Source: Oscillospiraceae bacterium (GTDB lineage Bacteria > Bacillota > Clostridia > Oscillospirales > Oscillospiraceae). From it: a DNA stretch of 12,868 nucleotides. The notes beneath the pieces are model-generated. The model was not told the origin of the DNA. It did not search any database and saw nothing but the letters and a program-made list of their open reading frames with translations. The position numbers were made by a program, and so were the translations under genes. Below, in pieces: positions 1-6,910 of this stretch (the first letter of the stretch is position 1; each line of letters starts with the position of its first letter). The stretch is taken from the NCBI GenBank assembly GCA_902802215.1, contig CADCLH010000070.1:1-12868 (forward strand), read 5' to 3'.

Positions 1-155
1 CGCTTTTCGAGCAGCACGAGGCTGCCGCTGCGGTAGGCCGGGGCCATCGAGTCGCCGTGGATCAGGAGGAGCTGGACAAAAAAGGCGGAGCAGACCGCCG
101 CCGCCAGCACGACGGCCAGCGCCGCCGCGAGAAAACGTCCTGTCTGCCGCGTCAT
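1..155 (-). CDS. lepB: Signal peptidase I, N-terminal fragment (cut by window edge)
   Basis: Reading leftward from the ATG at 155-153 gives 51 residues before the sequence ends. Residues 8-32 are a single hydrophobic N-terminal anchor. It is followed by HGDSMAPAYRSGS, the family S26 box whose Ser (S36) is the catalytic nucleophile of type I signal peptidases. The enzyme would remove signal peptides at the outer face of the membrane. The Lys of the Ser/Lys dyad and the rest of the catalytic domain lie beyond the left edge. A GGGGGAG ribosome site lies at about 164-170. The gene is divergent from the three-gene envelope unit on the plus strand and shares a roughly 160 bp control region with it. 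The family call is firm; the gene symbol is the generic name for the family, and many Firmicutes carry several paralogues. Confidence 0.85.
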   Translation of the reverse strand, partial: MTRQTGRFLAAALAVVLAAAVCSAFFVQLLLIHGDSMAPAYRSGSLVLLEK

Positions 156-187
156 GCTCCGCACTCCCCCTGTTTTTGTTCCGTTTC

Positions 188-216
188 ATTATATCCCGTT
201 TCTTTCCGGAAGTACA
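188..216 (-). promoter_or_regulatory. Probable promoter of the signal peptidase gene
   Basis: On the minus strand a perfect TATAAT box (plus-strand 188-193) stands 17 bp from a poor -35 candidate, TGTACT (211-216). Transcription would start near 181, leaving a leader of about 25 nt before the ATG at 155. The -10 is convincing and the -35 is weak. Confidence 0.5.
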
Positions 217-237
217 GGGCCGCTTTTTGCAAAAGAG

Positions 238-266
238 TTGTTTTTTGCCGGCCTCTGTGCTATAAT
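238..266 (+). promoter_or_regulatory. Promoter of the three-gene envelope unit
   Basis: TTGTTT (238-243), a 17 bp spacer and TATAAT (261-266) form a near-consensus sigma-A promoter. It places the start of transcription about 45 nt before the ATG at 316. This argues against an upstream start at 154 for the first gene, because that codon lies before the promoter. Confidence 0.75.
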
Positions 267-315
267 AATTCAGATTTTTCAGAGCTTTTTCCACAAAACG
301 ACGGGAGGCGAAGGC

Positions 316-1971
316 ATGAGGGGAGCGGAAAAAAAGCGCGCGGGCGTCCTGCCCGGACTTGTCTGCGCCTTCTCGCTGTGCTTCCTGCTGTTCATCTACG
401 CCCCCTATGAGCTGTACCTGACCAACCAGCTCGAGTTCTGGTTCACCGCCGGCCAGCTTTTCAAGCCCGCGCTGCTGCTGTTCTGCGGCGTTTTCGCGCT
501 GCTGATCCTGCTGCTGCTCCTGGCGCGCCGCCTCGGGCAGCGCGCGTATACGGGGCTTCTCGCCGCTTTGTGGCTGGCGCTGCTGTGCACCTGGATCCAG
601 GGCAGCTATCTGGTCTTCGACCTGCCCGCCCTGAACGGGACGGAGGTCTGGTGGGGCGGCTTCCCGCTCGACCGCGCGATGTCGATCGGACTGTGGGTCG
701 TGCTGGGCGCCGGGGTGCTCCTGCTGCTCAAAAAGCTCGGCGCGGCGCGCTTTGCGCGCATCGTGCTGTTCGGCTCGCTCGCGGTGCTGCTGCTGCTCGC
801 GCTGACGCTCGGCGGCCTGTTCCTGACCACCGATCTCACGGCCAAGGAGCGGGCGGTCATCTGCACCGACAAGGACGAATTCGTCTATTCCCCGGACGAG
901 AACCTGCTGATCCTGGTGCTCGACGCGGTGGACGGGCGCGCCTTTTCCCAGGTCCTCGCGCGAGATCCCTCCTATCCGGAGATCTTCGAGGACTTCACCT
1001 GCTACACCAACACGATGGGCGGCTACCCCTACTCCAAGTGCTCGATCCCGCTGATCCTCACCGGTAAGCGCTACGAGGCGGAGCAGGACTTTCTCGACTA
1101 CGAGCGGCAGGCGGTGCAGGACGCGCCGCTGCTGACGCGCCTTGAACGGGAGGGCTGGAGCCGCCGCATCTATACCGACGATCCCTGGCTGCTGGCCTCG
1201 GTGGACGCGGAGGACTTTCAGAACCTCACGACCGACCAGCCGGAGTTCGGGTCGCTTGCGCACAGCTGCAAGCTCGTGCTCAAAATGATGCTTGTCAAGC
1301 ACGCCCCCTGGGACCTCAAATTCCTGGGCTACGACCTGCCCGGCCGCCTGCGCGAGCATGTGGTCTACGGCGGGGACGGCGCGAAATACTTCGACTGGTC
1401 GGACCTGCTGTTCTACCGGGCGCTGCGGGAGGGAAACCCCATCGTCACCGGGCCGGAGAAGTGCTTCAAATACCTCCACCTCGAGGGCGCGCACCAGCCG
1501 CACGTCTACGACAAGGACCTCAACGTGCTCGAGAGCAGCCCCTACCGCGACGTGATCGAGGGCAACCTCACGATGCTGAAGCTCTTTTTGCAGCGCATGA
1601 AGGAGGCCGGGGTCTACGACAACACCGCCATCGTGATTCTCTCCGACCACGGCAGCTCCAACACCACGGATCTGGTCACGCTCAACCAGCACACGATGCT
1701 GCTCGTCAAGGGGAAAAACGAGCGCCACCCCTTCCGGACCGACGACGCGCCGCTGTCCTATGACGATATGCAGCAGGCGCTGCTGAAGCTGCTCGACGGC
1801 GAGAGCTCGCAGGCGCTCTTCCCCTGGAAGGAGGGCGACGCGAGGGAGCGCCGCTTCCTCGACTACGCGCTGACCGACAGCGATATCCTGACCGAATACA
1901 TCCAGACCGGCCACGCCGAGGAGATGGAGACCCTCCTGCCCACGGGCCGCGTTCTGGAATACAAGAAATAA
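316..1971 (+). CDS. LtaS-like membrane phosphotransferase/sulfatase-fold protein
   Basis: This 551-residue protein has five predicted membrane helices (about 10-30, 51-70, 80-101, 121-138, 149-171) followed by a large domain that should face outside. That is the topology of lipoteichoic acid synthase and related phosphotransferases. The alkaline-phosphatase/sulfatase fold is visible: LLILVLDAVDG with metal-binding Asp candidates D203/D206, the nucleophile region PYSKCSIPLILTG, GAHQPH (H393), and the metal motif ILSDHGSSN (D444, H445). Counting back from the LTG, Ser240 of YSKC sits where sulfatases carry the catalytic Cys and transferases a Thr/Ser. No sulfatase CxPSR signature is present, so transfer of a phospho-group is more likely than sulfate hydrolysis. 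The start at 316 has GGGAGG seven bases upstream and lies just after a strong promoter; an in-frame ATG at 154 is rejected. The gene is followed after 11 bp by the YidC-TagF fusion. The substrate is unknown; glycerophosphate or a related head-group is inferred from context. Confidence 0.8.
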   Translation: MRGAEKKRAGVLPGLVCAFSLCFLLFIYAPYELYLTNQLEFWFTAGQLFKPALLLFCGVFALLILLLLLARRLGQRAYTGLLAALWLALLCTWIQGSYLVFDLPALNGTEVWWGGFPLDRAMSIGLWVVLGAGVLLLLKKLGAARFARIVLFGSLAVLLLLALTLGGLFLTTDLTAKERAVICTDKDEFVYSPDENLLILVLDAVDGRAFSQVLARDPSYPEIFEDFTCYTNTMGGYPYSKCSIPLILTGKRYEAEQDFLDYERQAVQDAPLLTRLEREGWSRRIYTDDPWLLASVDAEDFQNLTTDQPEFGSLAHSCKLVLKMMLVKHAPWDLKFLGYDLPGRLREHVVYGGDGAKYFDWSDLLFYRALREGNPIVTGPEKCFKYLHLEGAHQPHVYDKDLNVLESSPYRDVIEGNLTMLKLFLQRMKEAGVYDNTAIVILSDHGSSNTTDLVTLNQHTMLLVKGKNERHPFRTDDAPLSYDDMQQALLKLLDGESSQALFPWKEGDARERRFLDYALTDSDILTEYIQTGHAEEMETLLPTGRVLEYKK

Positions 1972-1982
1972 AGAGGGCGTTT

Positions 1983-3893
1983 ATGGATACTCTCTACCGG
2001 GCTCTGACCTGGGTCCTGCTGCGCTGCTATGCCCTGTGCGGGGACTTCGCCCTGGCGATCGGGCTGTTCACGCTGCTGAGCAAGCTCGTGCTGCTGCCGA
2101 TCTCGGTGTGGCTGCATAAAAACTCCATCAAGATGGTCAAGATGCAGCCGGAGATCAACCGGCTCAAGGCCGCGCACTTCGGCGACCCGGACGCGATCGC
2201 CGAGGGGCAGGCCGCCATCTTCAAGCGCGAGAAGTACCGCCCGCTCGCCTCGGTGATCCCGCTGGCGATCCAGGTCGTGCTGCTGATGGGCCTGATCGGC
2301 GCGATCCGCGCCTGCATGGGCTACAGCTTCGTGAATATGAAATCCTTCGGCGTCGACCTGAGCCTCGTGCCGAACGAGGGCCGGGGGTGGCTCGTCCTCT
2401 CGCCCATCCTCGCGGGCCTGTCGGCCTGGGCCATGTGCGCCGCGCAGAACGCTGCCAACGTCCTGCAATCGGAGCAGAGCGCCTGGAACAAATACGGCAT
2501 GCTCATCCTCTCGGTCGGACTGTCGCTGTATCTCGGCTGGTTCGTGCCGGTGGGCGTGGCGCTCTACTGGATTTTGAGCAACCTGCTGGCCATTGTGCAG
2601 CTCTACGCGCTCAACGCCGTCATCAATCCGAAGGACTATGTGGACTACGAGGCGCTGGAGGCCAGCAAGGCGGAGCTTGCGGAGCTCAAGGCCCTCGGCG
2701 GGAAAAAGCGGAAGCTCCTCGGCGACGCGGAGGCCAGGCGCGAGCGCGCCGACTACAGGCGCTTCTTCTCGGTCGTCAACAAGCATCTGGTCTACTACTC
2801 CGAGTCCAGCGGCTTCTACAAGTACTTCAAGGGCGGCATCGAATACCTGCTCGAAAACACCAACCTCACGATCCACTACGTCACGAGCGACCCGAACGAC
2901 AAGATCTTCGAGCTGGCCGAAACGCACCCGGCGATCAAGCCCTACTACATCGGGGAGAAGAAGCTCATCACGCTGATGATGAAGATGGACGCGGACGTGG
3001 TGATCATGACCATGCCCGACCTCGAAAACTACCACATCAAGCGCAGCTATGTGCGCAGGGATATTGAATACATCTACCAGATCCACGGCGTCGGCAGCGT
3101 CAACAGCGCCCTGCGCAAGGGCGCGCTCGACCACTACGACACGGTGTTCTGCGTGGGCGAGCACCTCAAGCGCGAGATCCGGCAGATGGAGGCGCTCGAC
3201 GGCCTGCCCGAAAAGAAGCTGGTGGAGACGGGCTATCCCCTGCTCGACGAGATGACCGCCGCCTATGAGGCCGCGCCCCATCCCGAAAAGACGCAGAAGC
3301 AGATCCTCATCGCGCCGTCCTGGCAGAAGGACAACATCATCGACACCTGCCTCGAAAAGCTGCTCGACGAGCTCCGGCAGACCGGCCACCGCGTCATCGT
3401 GCGCCCGCACCCCCAGCAGGTGCGCCACCAGAAGGCGTACTTCGAGCAGCTGAAGCTACGTTACGCCGCAGACGGGAACGTGGAGATCCAGACGGACTTT
3501 TCCTCCAACGCCACGGTGTTCGAGTCGGACCTGCTGATCACCGACTGGTCGGACATCGCCTGGGAGTTCTGCTACACGACGAAGAAGCCGGTGCTGTTCA
3601 TCGACACGCCGATGAAGGTCATGAACCCCGACTGGCAGAAAATCGAGGAGCCGCCGATGAACATCGCGGCCCGGAGCGAGGTCGGCACGGTGCTGAAGCT
3701 CGACGAGCTCGACCGCGCCGCCGAGGCCGCCGAATCGCTGCTCGCCCAGCCCGAGCGCTACCGCGCGGCGATCACCGCCTCGCTCGAACGCCACGTCTAC
3801 CATCCCGGCCACAGCGCCGAGGCCGAAGGGAAATACATCATTTCCGCCATCCAGAAAAAGATCCGCGAAAGAAAGGAAAGCAAAACGACATGA
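1983..3893 (+). CDS. YidC/Oxa1-like domain fused to CDP-glycerol glycerophosphotransferase
   Basis: This is a two-domain protein of 636 residues. Residues 1-211 look like the YidC/Oxa1/Alb3 core. There is a first helix (22-43) with a Lys (K34 in LLSKLVLLP) where the groove Arg of Gram-positive YidC normally sits, then a cytoplasmic KMVKMQPEINRLKA hairpin, helices at about 88-108, 136-153 and 173-188, and the signature GVALYWILSNLLAIVQ (191-206). A charged linker (about 212-255) leads to a TagB/TagF-type transferase domain. Its landmarks are IHGVGS (367-372), RPHP (474-477) and ITDWSDIAWEF (519-529), the expected His- and Asp/Ser-containing motifs. TagF-type enzymes transfer glycerol phosphate from CDP-glycerol in the cytoplasm. 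The ATG at 1983 follows AAGAGGG by five bases. The 3' end overlaps the next gene by ATGA. Whether the YidC part inserts proteins or only tethers the enzyme cannot be told from sequence. Domain calls are firm; the function of the fusion is inferred. Confidence 0.85.
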   Translation: MDTLYRALTWVLLRCYALCGDFALAIGLFTLLSKLVLLPISVWLHKNSIKMVKMQPEINRLKAAHFGDPDAIAEGQAAIFKREKYRPLASVIPLAIQVVLLMGLIGAIRACMGYSFVNMKSFGVDLSLVPNEGRGWLVLSPILAGLSAWAMCAAQNAANVLQSEQSAWNKYGMLILSVGLSLYLGWFVPVGVALYWILSNLLAIVQLYALNAVINPKDYVDYEALEASKAELAELKALGGKKRKLLGDAEARRERADYRRFFSVVNKHLVYYSESSGFYKYFKGGIEYLLENTNLTIHYVTSDPNDKIFELAETHPAIKPYYIGEKKLITLMMKMDADVVIMTMPDLENYHIKRSYVRRDIEYIYQIHGVGSVNSALRKGALDHYDTVFCVGEHLKREIRQMEALDGLPEKKLVETGYPLLDEMTAAYEAAPHPEKTQKQILIAPSWQKDNIIDTCLEKLLDELRQTGHRVIVRPHPQQVRHQKAYFEQLKLRYAADGNVEIQTDFSSNATVFESDLLITDWSDIAWEFCYTTKKPVLFIDTPMKVMNPDWQKIEEPPMNIAARSEVGTVLKLDELDRAAEAAESLLAQPERYRAAITASLERHVYHPGHSAEAEGKYIISAIQKKIRERKESKTT

Positions 3894-4186
3894 AAAGAAG
3901 CCTCCGATTCTCCGCACTCGCCCTCACCGCCTGCGCCGCCATGCTGCTCTTCGGGGCCAACGGCGAGGCCTATATCGACCCCTCCGTCATGACCTACATC
4001 ATCCAGGCGGTGGCCGGCATCATCATCGCCGTCGGCGCGGTCGTCGGCATCTACTGGCGCAAGGCGCGCAAGAAGGTCAACGACACCCTGGGCATCGACG
4101 AAAACCGCAACAAGGAGGTCGAATCCGACGAGCTCGTGGTCAGCGAGGCCGCCGGGGAGAAGCCCGAAGAAGAAGCGAAAGAATAA
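3890..4186 (+). CDS. Small secreted or membrane-anchored YIDP-motif protein
   Basis: This is a 98-residue protein whose ATG overlaps the stop of the fusion gene (ATGA), so its translation is probably coupled. Residues 1-27 form a signal peptide (basic MKRSLR, hydrophobic core, possible cleavage after ANGEA). YIDPSVMTY follows at 28-36, then one membrane helix (about 37-55, IIQAVAGIIIAVGAVVGIY), then a basic stretch (WRKARKKVN) and an acidic Glu-rich tail. By the positive-inside rule the YIDP face is outside and the tail inside. I recall similar small proteins with YIDPG-type motifs near envelope glycan genes, but cannot name a characterised family or function. Its position suggests an accessory subunit of the two enzymes upstream. 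The gene itself is well supported by coupling, signal peptide and topology. Confidence 0.75.
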   Translation: MKRSLRFSALALTACAAMLLFGANGEAYIDPSVMTYIIQAVAGIIIAVGAVVGIYWRKARKKVNDTLGIDENRNKEVESDELVVSEAAGEKPEEEAKE

Positions 4187-4194
4187 GAAACGCC

Positions 4195-4226
4195 GGAAGC
4201 GCCTGCCCGAGAGGGCAGGCGCTTCC
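4195..4226 (+). terminator. Strong hairpin ending the three-gene unit
   Basis: A perfect 14 bp stem (4195-4208 with 4213-4226) and a GAGA loop begin nine bases after the stop of the small membrane-protein gene. There is no T-run after it, so it may act as an mRNA 3' stabiliser or a partial terminator. Confidence 0.55.
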
Positions 4227-4453
4227 ATGTGCAGATACCCCTCTGCGCGTCATTCCGGGCAAGCTTTGCACACCGGCGCTTTTTTGCGCCCCGCCTACCC
4301 GATGCACGTCATTGCGAGCCAATGACCGACGTCACGGGTGTGGCAATCCGTTTTCTCTCGTAGGGGCCAACGCCTCGGCAGCCGTTCTGCGGGCGGATGG
4401 TATCCGCCCCTACGCTGCAATCTCCCCGTTTCCTCTCGCAGGGGCGATAAATC
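4227..4453. repeat. Gene-free spacer with palindromic intergenic repeat units
   Basis: I see no gene here. The stretch holds short palindromic modules. GGCGC/GCGCC encloses six Ts at 4275-4290. An ATTGCGAGCC...GTGTGGCAAT unit occupies about 4310-4347, with TGAC/GTCA inside. CGTAGGGGC (4359-4367) is mirrored exactly by GCCCCTACG (4406-4414), enclosing a smaller GGGCGGAT/ATCCGCCC palindrome. A further CGCAGGGGCG copy lies near 4438-4446. Units of this kind recur between genes in several gut Clostridia genomes as far as I recall; I cannot check that here. They look like MITE- or REP-type repeats rather than coding or regulatory DNA. Confidence 0.5.
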
Positions 4454-4488
4454 GAAAAGCAGCAGCTCGGTTGAGCTGCTGCTTTTTC
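4454..4488 (-). terminator. Bidirectional intrinsic terminator of the reductase gene
   Basis: A perfect stem pairs AAAAGCAGCAGCTC (4455-4468) with GAGCTGCTGCTTTT (4473-4486) around a GGTT loop. T-runs flank it on both strands. It begins 13 bp past the stop codon of the minus-strand reductase gene at 4502, and also faces transcription arriving from the plus-strand unit. Confidence 0.85.
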
Positions 4489-4501
4489 GTATGTTCTGCT
4501 T

Positions 4502-6328
4502 TTACGCGGCGGGGGCGAGGGCTTCGGCCTTGGCGAAGTCCGTGGCGCTCTGGCCCGCGATGCGGCCGAAGACGATGAAGTCGCACACGGCGTTGCCGCC
4601 CACACGGTTGCCGCCGTGGATGCCGCCCGTGGTCTCGCCGGCCGCGAAGAGGCCGGGGATCACGTTGCCGTCGGTGTCGATGACCTCGGCGCTGGTGTTG
4701 ATCTTGATGCCGCCCATCGTGTGGTGGATGCCCGGGGCGATCTTGATCGCGTAGTACGGCGCGGTGCTCAGATCGTCGTCCATGCCGTTGTTGCGGCCAA
4801 ACTCCTCATCCAGACCGTTGGCGACGGACTGGTTCCAGGTGTCCATGGTGTTGACGAAGTTCTGCTGCGCCTCGGCGCTCAGGCCCATGTTCTTCGCAAG
4901 CTCCTCATAGGTCTTGCCGGAGATGGTGTAGCCGCCGTCGATGAAGCGCTTCGAGAGGGCCAGATGATCCACCAGATTCTGGTCGAAGATGATGAAGCAG
5001 TAGCCGTCGGGCTGCTTGAGCTCGGCCTGCGAGACCACGTCGCGCCCTGCGAGGTCGTTGACGAAGCGCTTGCCCTGGGTATTGACCACGATCGCGCCCA
5101 GGCTCCGGAAGGACTCGGACACCAGGCTGCCGTCCGACTGGATGACGGTCGGGTGGAGCTGGATCTGGTCCATATCTACGGTGTCGGCGCCGATGGCCTG
5201 GGCCATCATGATGCCGTCGCCCTGCGCGCCGGAGTGGTTGGTCGTGACCGCGTTGGCGAGGGAGGGATCGAAGCTCGCCATCAGCTCGAAGTTCGCGCCG
5301 AAGCCGCCCGTTGTGAGCACGACGGACTTGGCGTTGATGGTGTAGATGTGCTCCGCGTCCTCGGCCAGCACGCCGACGGCCTGCCCGTTGTCCATGAGGA
5401 TCTCGGTGGCCTTCGTGTTCACGCGCACGTCGATGCCGAGCTTCTCGACCTGGGCCTTGAGCTTGGCGACCAGATATTCGCCCACAGCCACGCCGCCTTC
5501 CGGCTGATGCAGATACTTGCGGCCCTCGCAGCCGCCGGTGGCCTTGACGCCGGTGAACGAGGCGCCGACGGTCTTGAGCCATTCGATCGCGTCGGAGCTG
5601 TTCTCCGCCAGCGTCCGGACCAGCTCGGGATCGGCCAGGTAGTGGCCGAGACGCAGCGTGTCCTCCGTGAAGTTCTCGACCGTGCTGTCGTCCAGACCGA
5701 GCTCCTTCTCAAGATTGGTGCCCGCGGCGTTCATGCCGCCCTCGGCGCGCAGGCTGTTGCCGCCGACGAAGGGCATCTTCTCCAGCAGGATGACCTTCTG
5801 CCCCTGCTGGGTGGCCAGCACGGAGGCGGTCAGACCCGCGCCGCCCGCGCCGACCACGACCACGTCGCAGTCCAGCGTCACAGGCGTCCGCTCGACCGGG
5901 GCCGCAGCCGCGACCTCGACCATGAAGACCTCGGGATCAAAGCCGCCGGAGCTGAGGGCGTTGACGATGGCCTCCTTGATCGCGTCGGAGCTGATGGTCG
6001 CGCCGGAAATGCTGTCGACCAGCAGGCTCTGGCTCTCGTAGATCTTGCCGGGCAGCAGGCGCGCGGCCTCGGTGCCGATGCCGTCCGACTCCTGATGATT
6101 GAGCACGCGGATGCCGTAGATCCTGTCGGCGGTGGCGGTGATCTCGACCTCGACCGGGCCGTTGCGGCCCTGACCGACGCCGGTCAGCACGACCGCCTCG
6201 TCCGGGGTGTCCTCCGCGACGATCTCGCCGGGGTTGCGCAGATTCTTCAGCAGCACGATGTTGAGCAGCGAGCCGAGGATCAGAAGCACAACCAGCCCCA
6301 GGCGGGCTTTGTCAAACGTTTTGTTCAT
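4502..6328 (-). CDS. Membrane-anchored flavinylated fumarate-reductase-like flavoprotein
   Basis: This 608-residue protein starts with an uncleaved anchor helix (about 10-27) without a lipobox Cys. An FMN-bind domain (about 50-125) follows with the flavinylation motif SGATISS, in which Thr111 would carry covalent FMN. After a short linker comes a flavocytochrome-c-type FAD domain with GAGGAG (160-165). The catalytic set of soluble fumarate reductases is present: LHPT (H392), NDLAGRD (R429, the expected proton-donor Arg), HHTMGG (H535/H536) and GGNRVGGN (R575). The protein should work at the outer membrane face, reducing an unsaturated organic acid with electrons passed through FMN. Fumarate is the default guess, but urocanate, cinnamate-type acids and others use the same fold. 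The ATG at 6328 is chosen for its AAGGA site eight bases upstream; an open frame extends 31 codons further but covers the promoter region. No ApbE/FmnB flavin transferase or quinone-side partner is in the window. Confidence 0.88.
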   Translation of the reverse strand: MNKTFDKARLGLVVLLILGSLLNIVLLKNLRNPGEIVAEDTPDEAVVLTGVGQGRNGPVEVEITATADRIYGIRVLNHQESDGIGTEAARLLPGKIYESQSLLVDSISGATISSDAIKEAIVNALSSGGFDPEVFMVEVAAAAPVERTPVTLDCDVVVVGAGGAGLTASVLATQQGQKVILLEKMPFVGGNSLRAEGGMNAAGTNLEKELGLDDSTVENFTEDTLRLGHYLADPELVRTLAENSSDAIEWLKTVGASFTGVKATGGCEGRKYLHQPEGGVAVGEYLVAKLKAQVEKLGIDVRVNTKATEILMDNGQAVGVLAEDAEHIYTINAKSVVLTTGGFGANFELMASFDPSLANAVTTNHSGAQGDGIMMAQAIGADTVDMDQIQLHPTVIQSDGSLVSESFRSLGAIVVNTQGKRFVNDLAGRDVVSQAELKQPDGYCFIIFDQNLVDHLALSKRFIDGGYTISGKTYEELAKNMGLSAEAQQNFVNTMDTWNQSVANGLDEEFGRNNGMDDDLSTAPYYAIKIAPGIHHTMGGIKINTSAEVIDTDGNVIPGLFAAGETTGGIHGGNRVGGNAVCDFIVFGRIAGQSATDFAKAEALAPAA

Positions 6329-6382
6329 TTCTGCAATCCTTTCCTTCCGGGTGTTCTTTTTCCGTGTGCGCCCGGTCGCTCT

Positions 6383-6421
6383 CCTGTACAAAATTGTACA
6401 GGAAAAAGGAAGAAAAAGCAA
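6383..6421 (-). promoter_or_regulatory. Inverted-repeat operator over the probable reductase promoter
   Basis: The half-sites CCTGTACAA and TTGTACAGG are perfect mirror images around two bases (6383-6402). On the minus strand the repeat contains TACAAT (6393-6398), which can serve as a -10. A weak -35, TTGCTT (6416-6421), lies 17 bp upstream. An operator covering the -10 would suit repression. The leader to the ATG at 6328 is about 58 nt. The cognate regulator is not identifiable here. Confidence 0.6.
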
Positions 6422-6446
6422 GCAAAAGAAACGCCGGACGCCCGTT

Positions 6447-6893
6447 TCAGCGCTTGTCCCTGAAAAAGTCCCGCAGAGCCGCGGCGCATTCCCCGCACAG
6501 CACGCCCGGATAAACCGCGGGGCGGTGGCCGTAGCGTTCGGAAAAGAGGTCGATGACGCTGCCGCAGGAGCCGAAATTCGCCTCGCGCGCGCCGAAGACG
6601 ACGGTCGGGATGCGGGCGTTGATGATCGCGCCCGTGCACATGGGGCAGGGCTCGAGCGTCACATAGAGCGCGCAGCCCTCGAGCCGCCAGTCCCCCAGCG
6701 CCCGGCACGCCTCGCGGATGGCCTCGAGCTCGGCGTGGGCGGTGGCGTCGCCCGTCTCCTCGCGGCGGTTGCGGCCGCGGCCGATCACCGCGCCGTCGGG
6801 GCCGGCCACCACGCAGCCGACCGGCACCTCGCCGTGCGCCGCGGCCTCGCGCGCAAGGGAAAGCGCGAGGGCCATATAGTCTTCTCTGGTCAC
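6447..6893 (-). CDS. tadA: tRNA-specific adenosine deaminase
   Basis: TadA converts adenosine 34 of tRNA-Arg(ACG) to inosine for wobble decoding. The 148 residues show the cytidine/adenosine deaminase core: TAHAE (H53 zinc ligand, E55 proton shuttle) and EPCPMC (C83 and C86 zinc ligands). Length is normal for the family. I chose the GTG at 6893 because GGAGG stands seven bases upstream (6901-6905). An ATG six codons further in has no such spacing, and an upstream TTG at 6941 would place the ribosome site inside the gene. A perfect 11 bp hairpin lies just before the ribosome site. I see no clear promoter of its own, so it may depend on read-through from pta. The Arg-rich, GC-rich composition matches its neighbours. 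Confidence 0.93.
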   Translation of the reverse strand: MTREDYMALALSLAREAAAHGEVPVGCVVAGPDGAVIGRGRNRREETGDATAHAELEAIREACRALGDWRLEGCALYVTLEPCPMCTGAIINARIPTVVFGAREANFGSCGSVIDLFSERYGHRPAVYPGVLCGECAAALRDFFRDKR

Positions 6894-6910
6894 GGGCAAA
6901 CCTCCATCAA

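Noticed and set aside
154..315. Upstream ATG at 154 as start of the LtaS-like gene
   Set aside because: It lies before the promoter at 238-266, has no ribosome site and would overlap the divergent signal peptidase start. The ATG at 316 has GGGAGG at good spacing.
1863..3428. Long open frame antisense to the YidC-TagF fusion
   Set aside because: Its composition is the His/Asp/Val-rich pattern of a reversed GC-rich gene, with no recognisable domain. The sense frame has clear families.
316..4186. Capsule or teichoic acid cluster acquired by recent transfer
   Set aside because: GC content and codon style match the neighbouring core genes, and no integrase, transposase or tRNA boundary is seen.
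4616..6463. Long plus-strand open frame opposite the reductase
   Set aside because: It is an antisense shadow rich in Asp, His, Val and Ala, without motifs; the minus strand carries intact catalytic residues.
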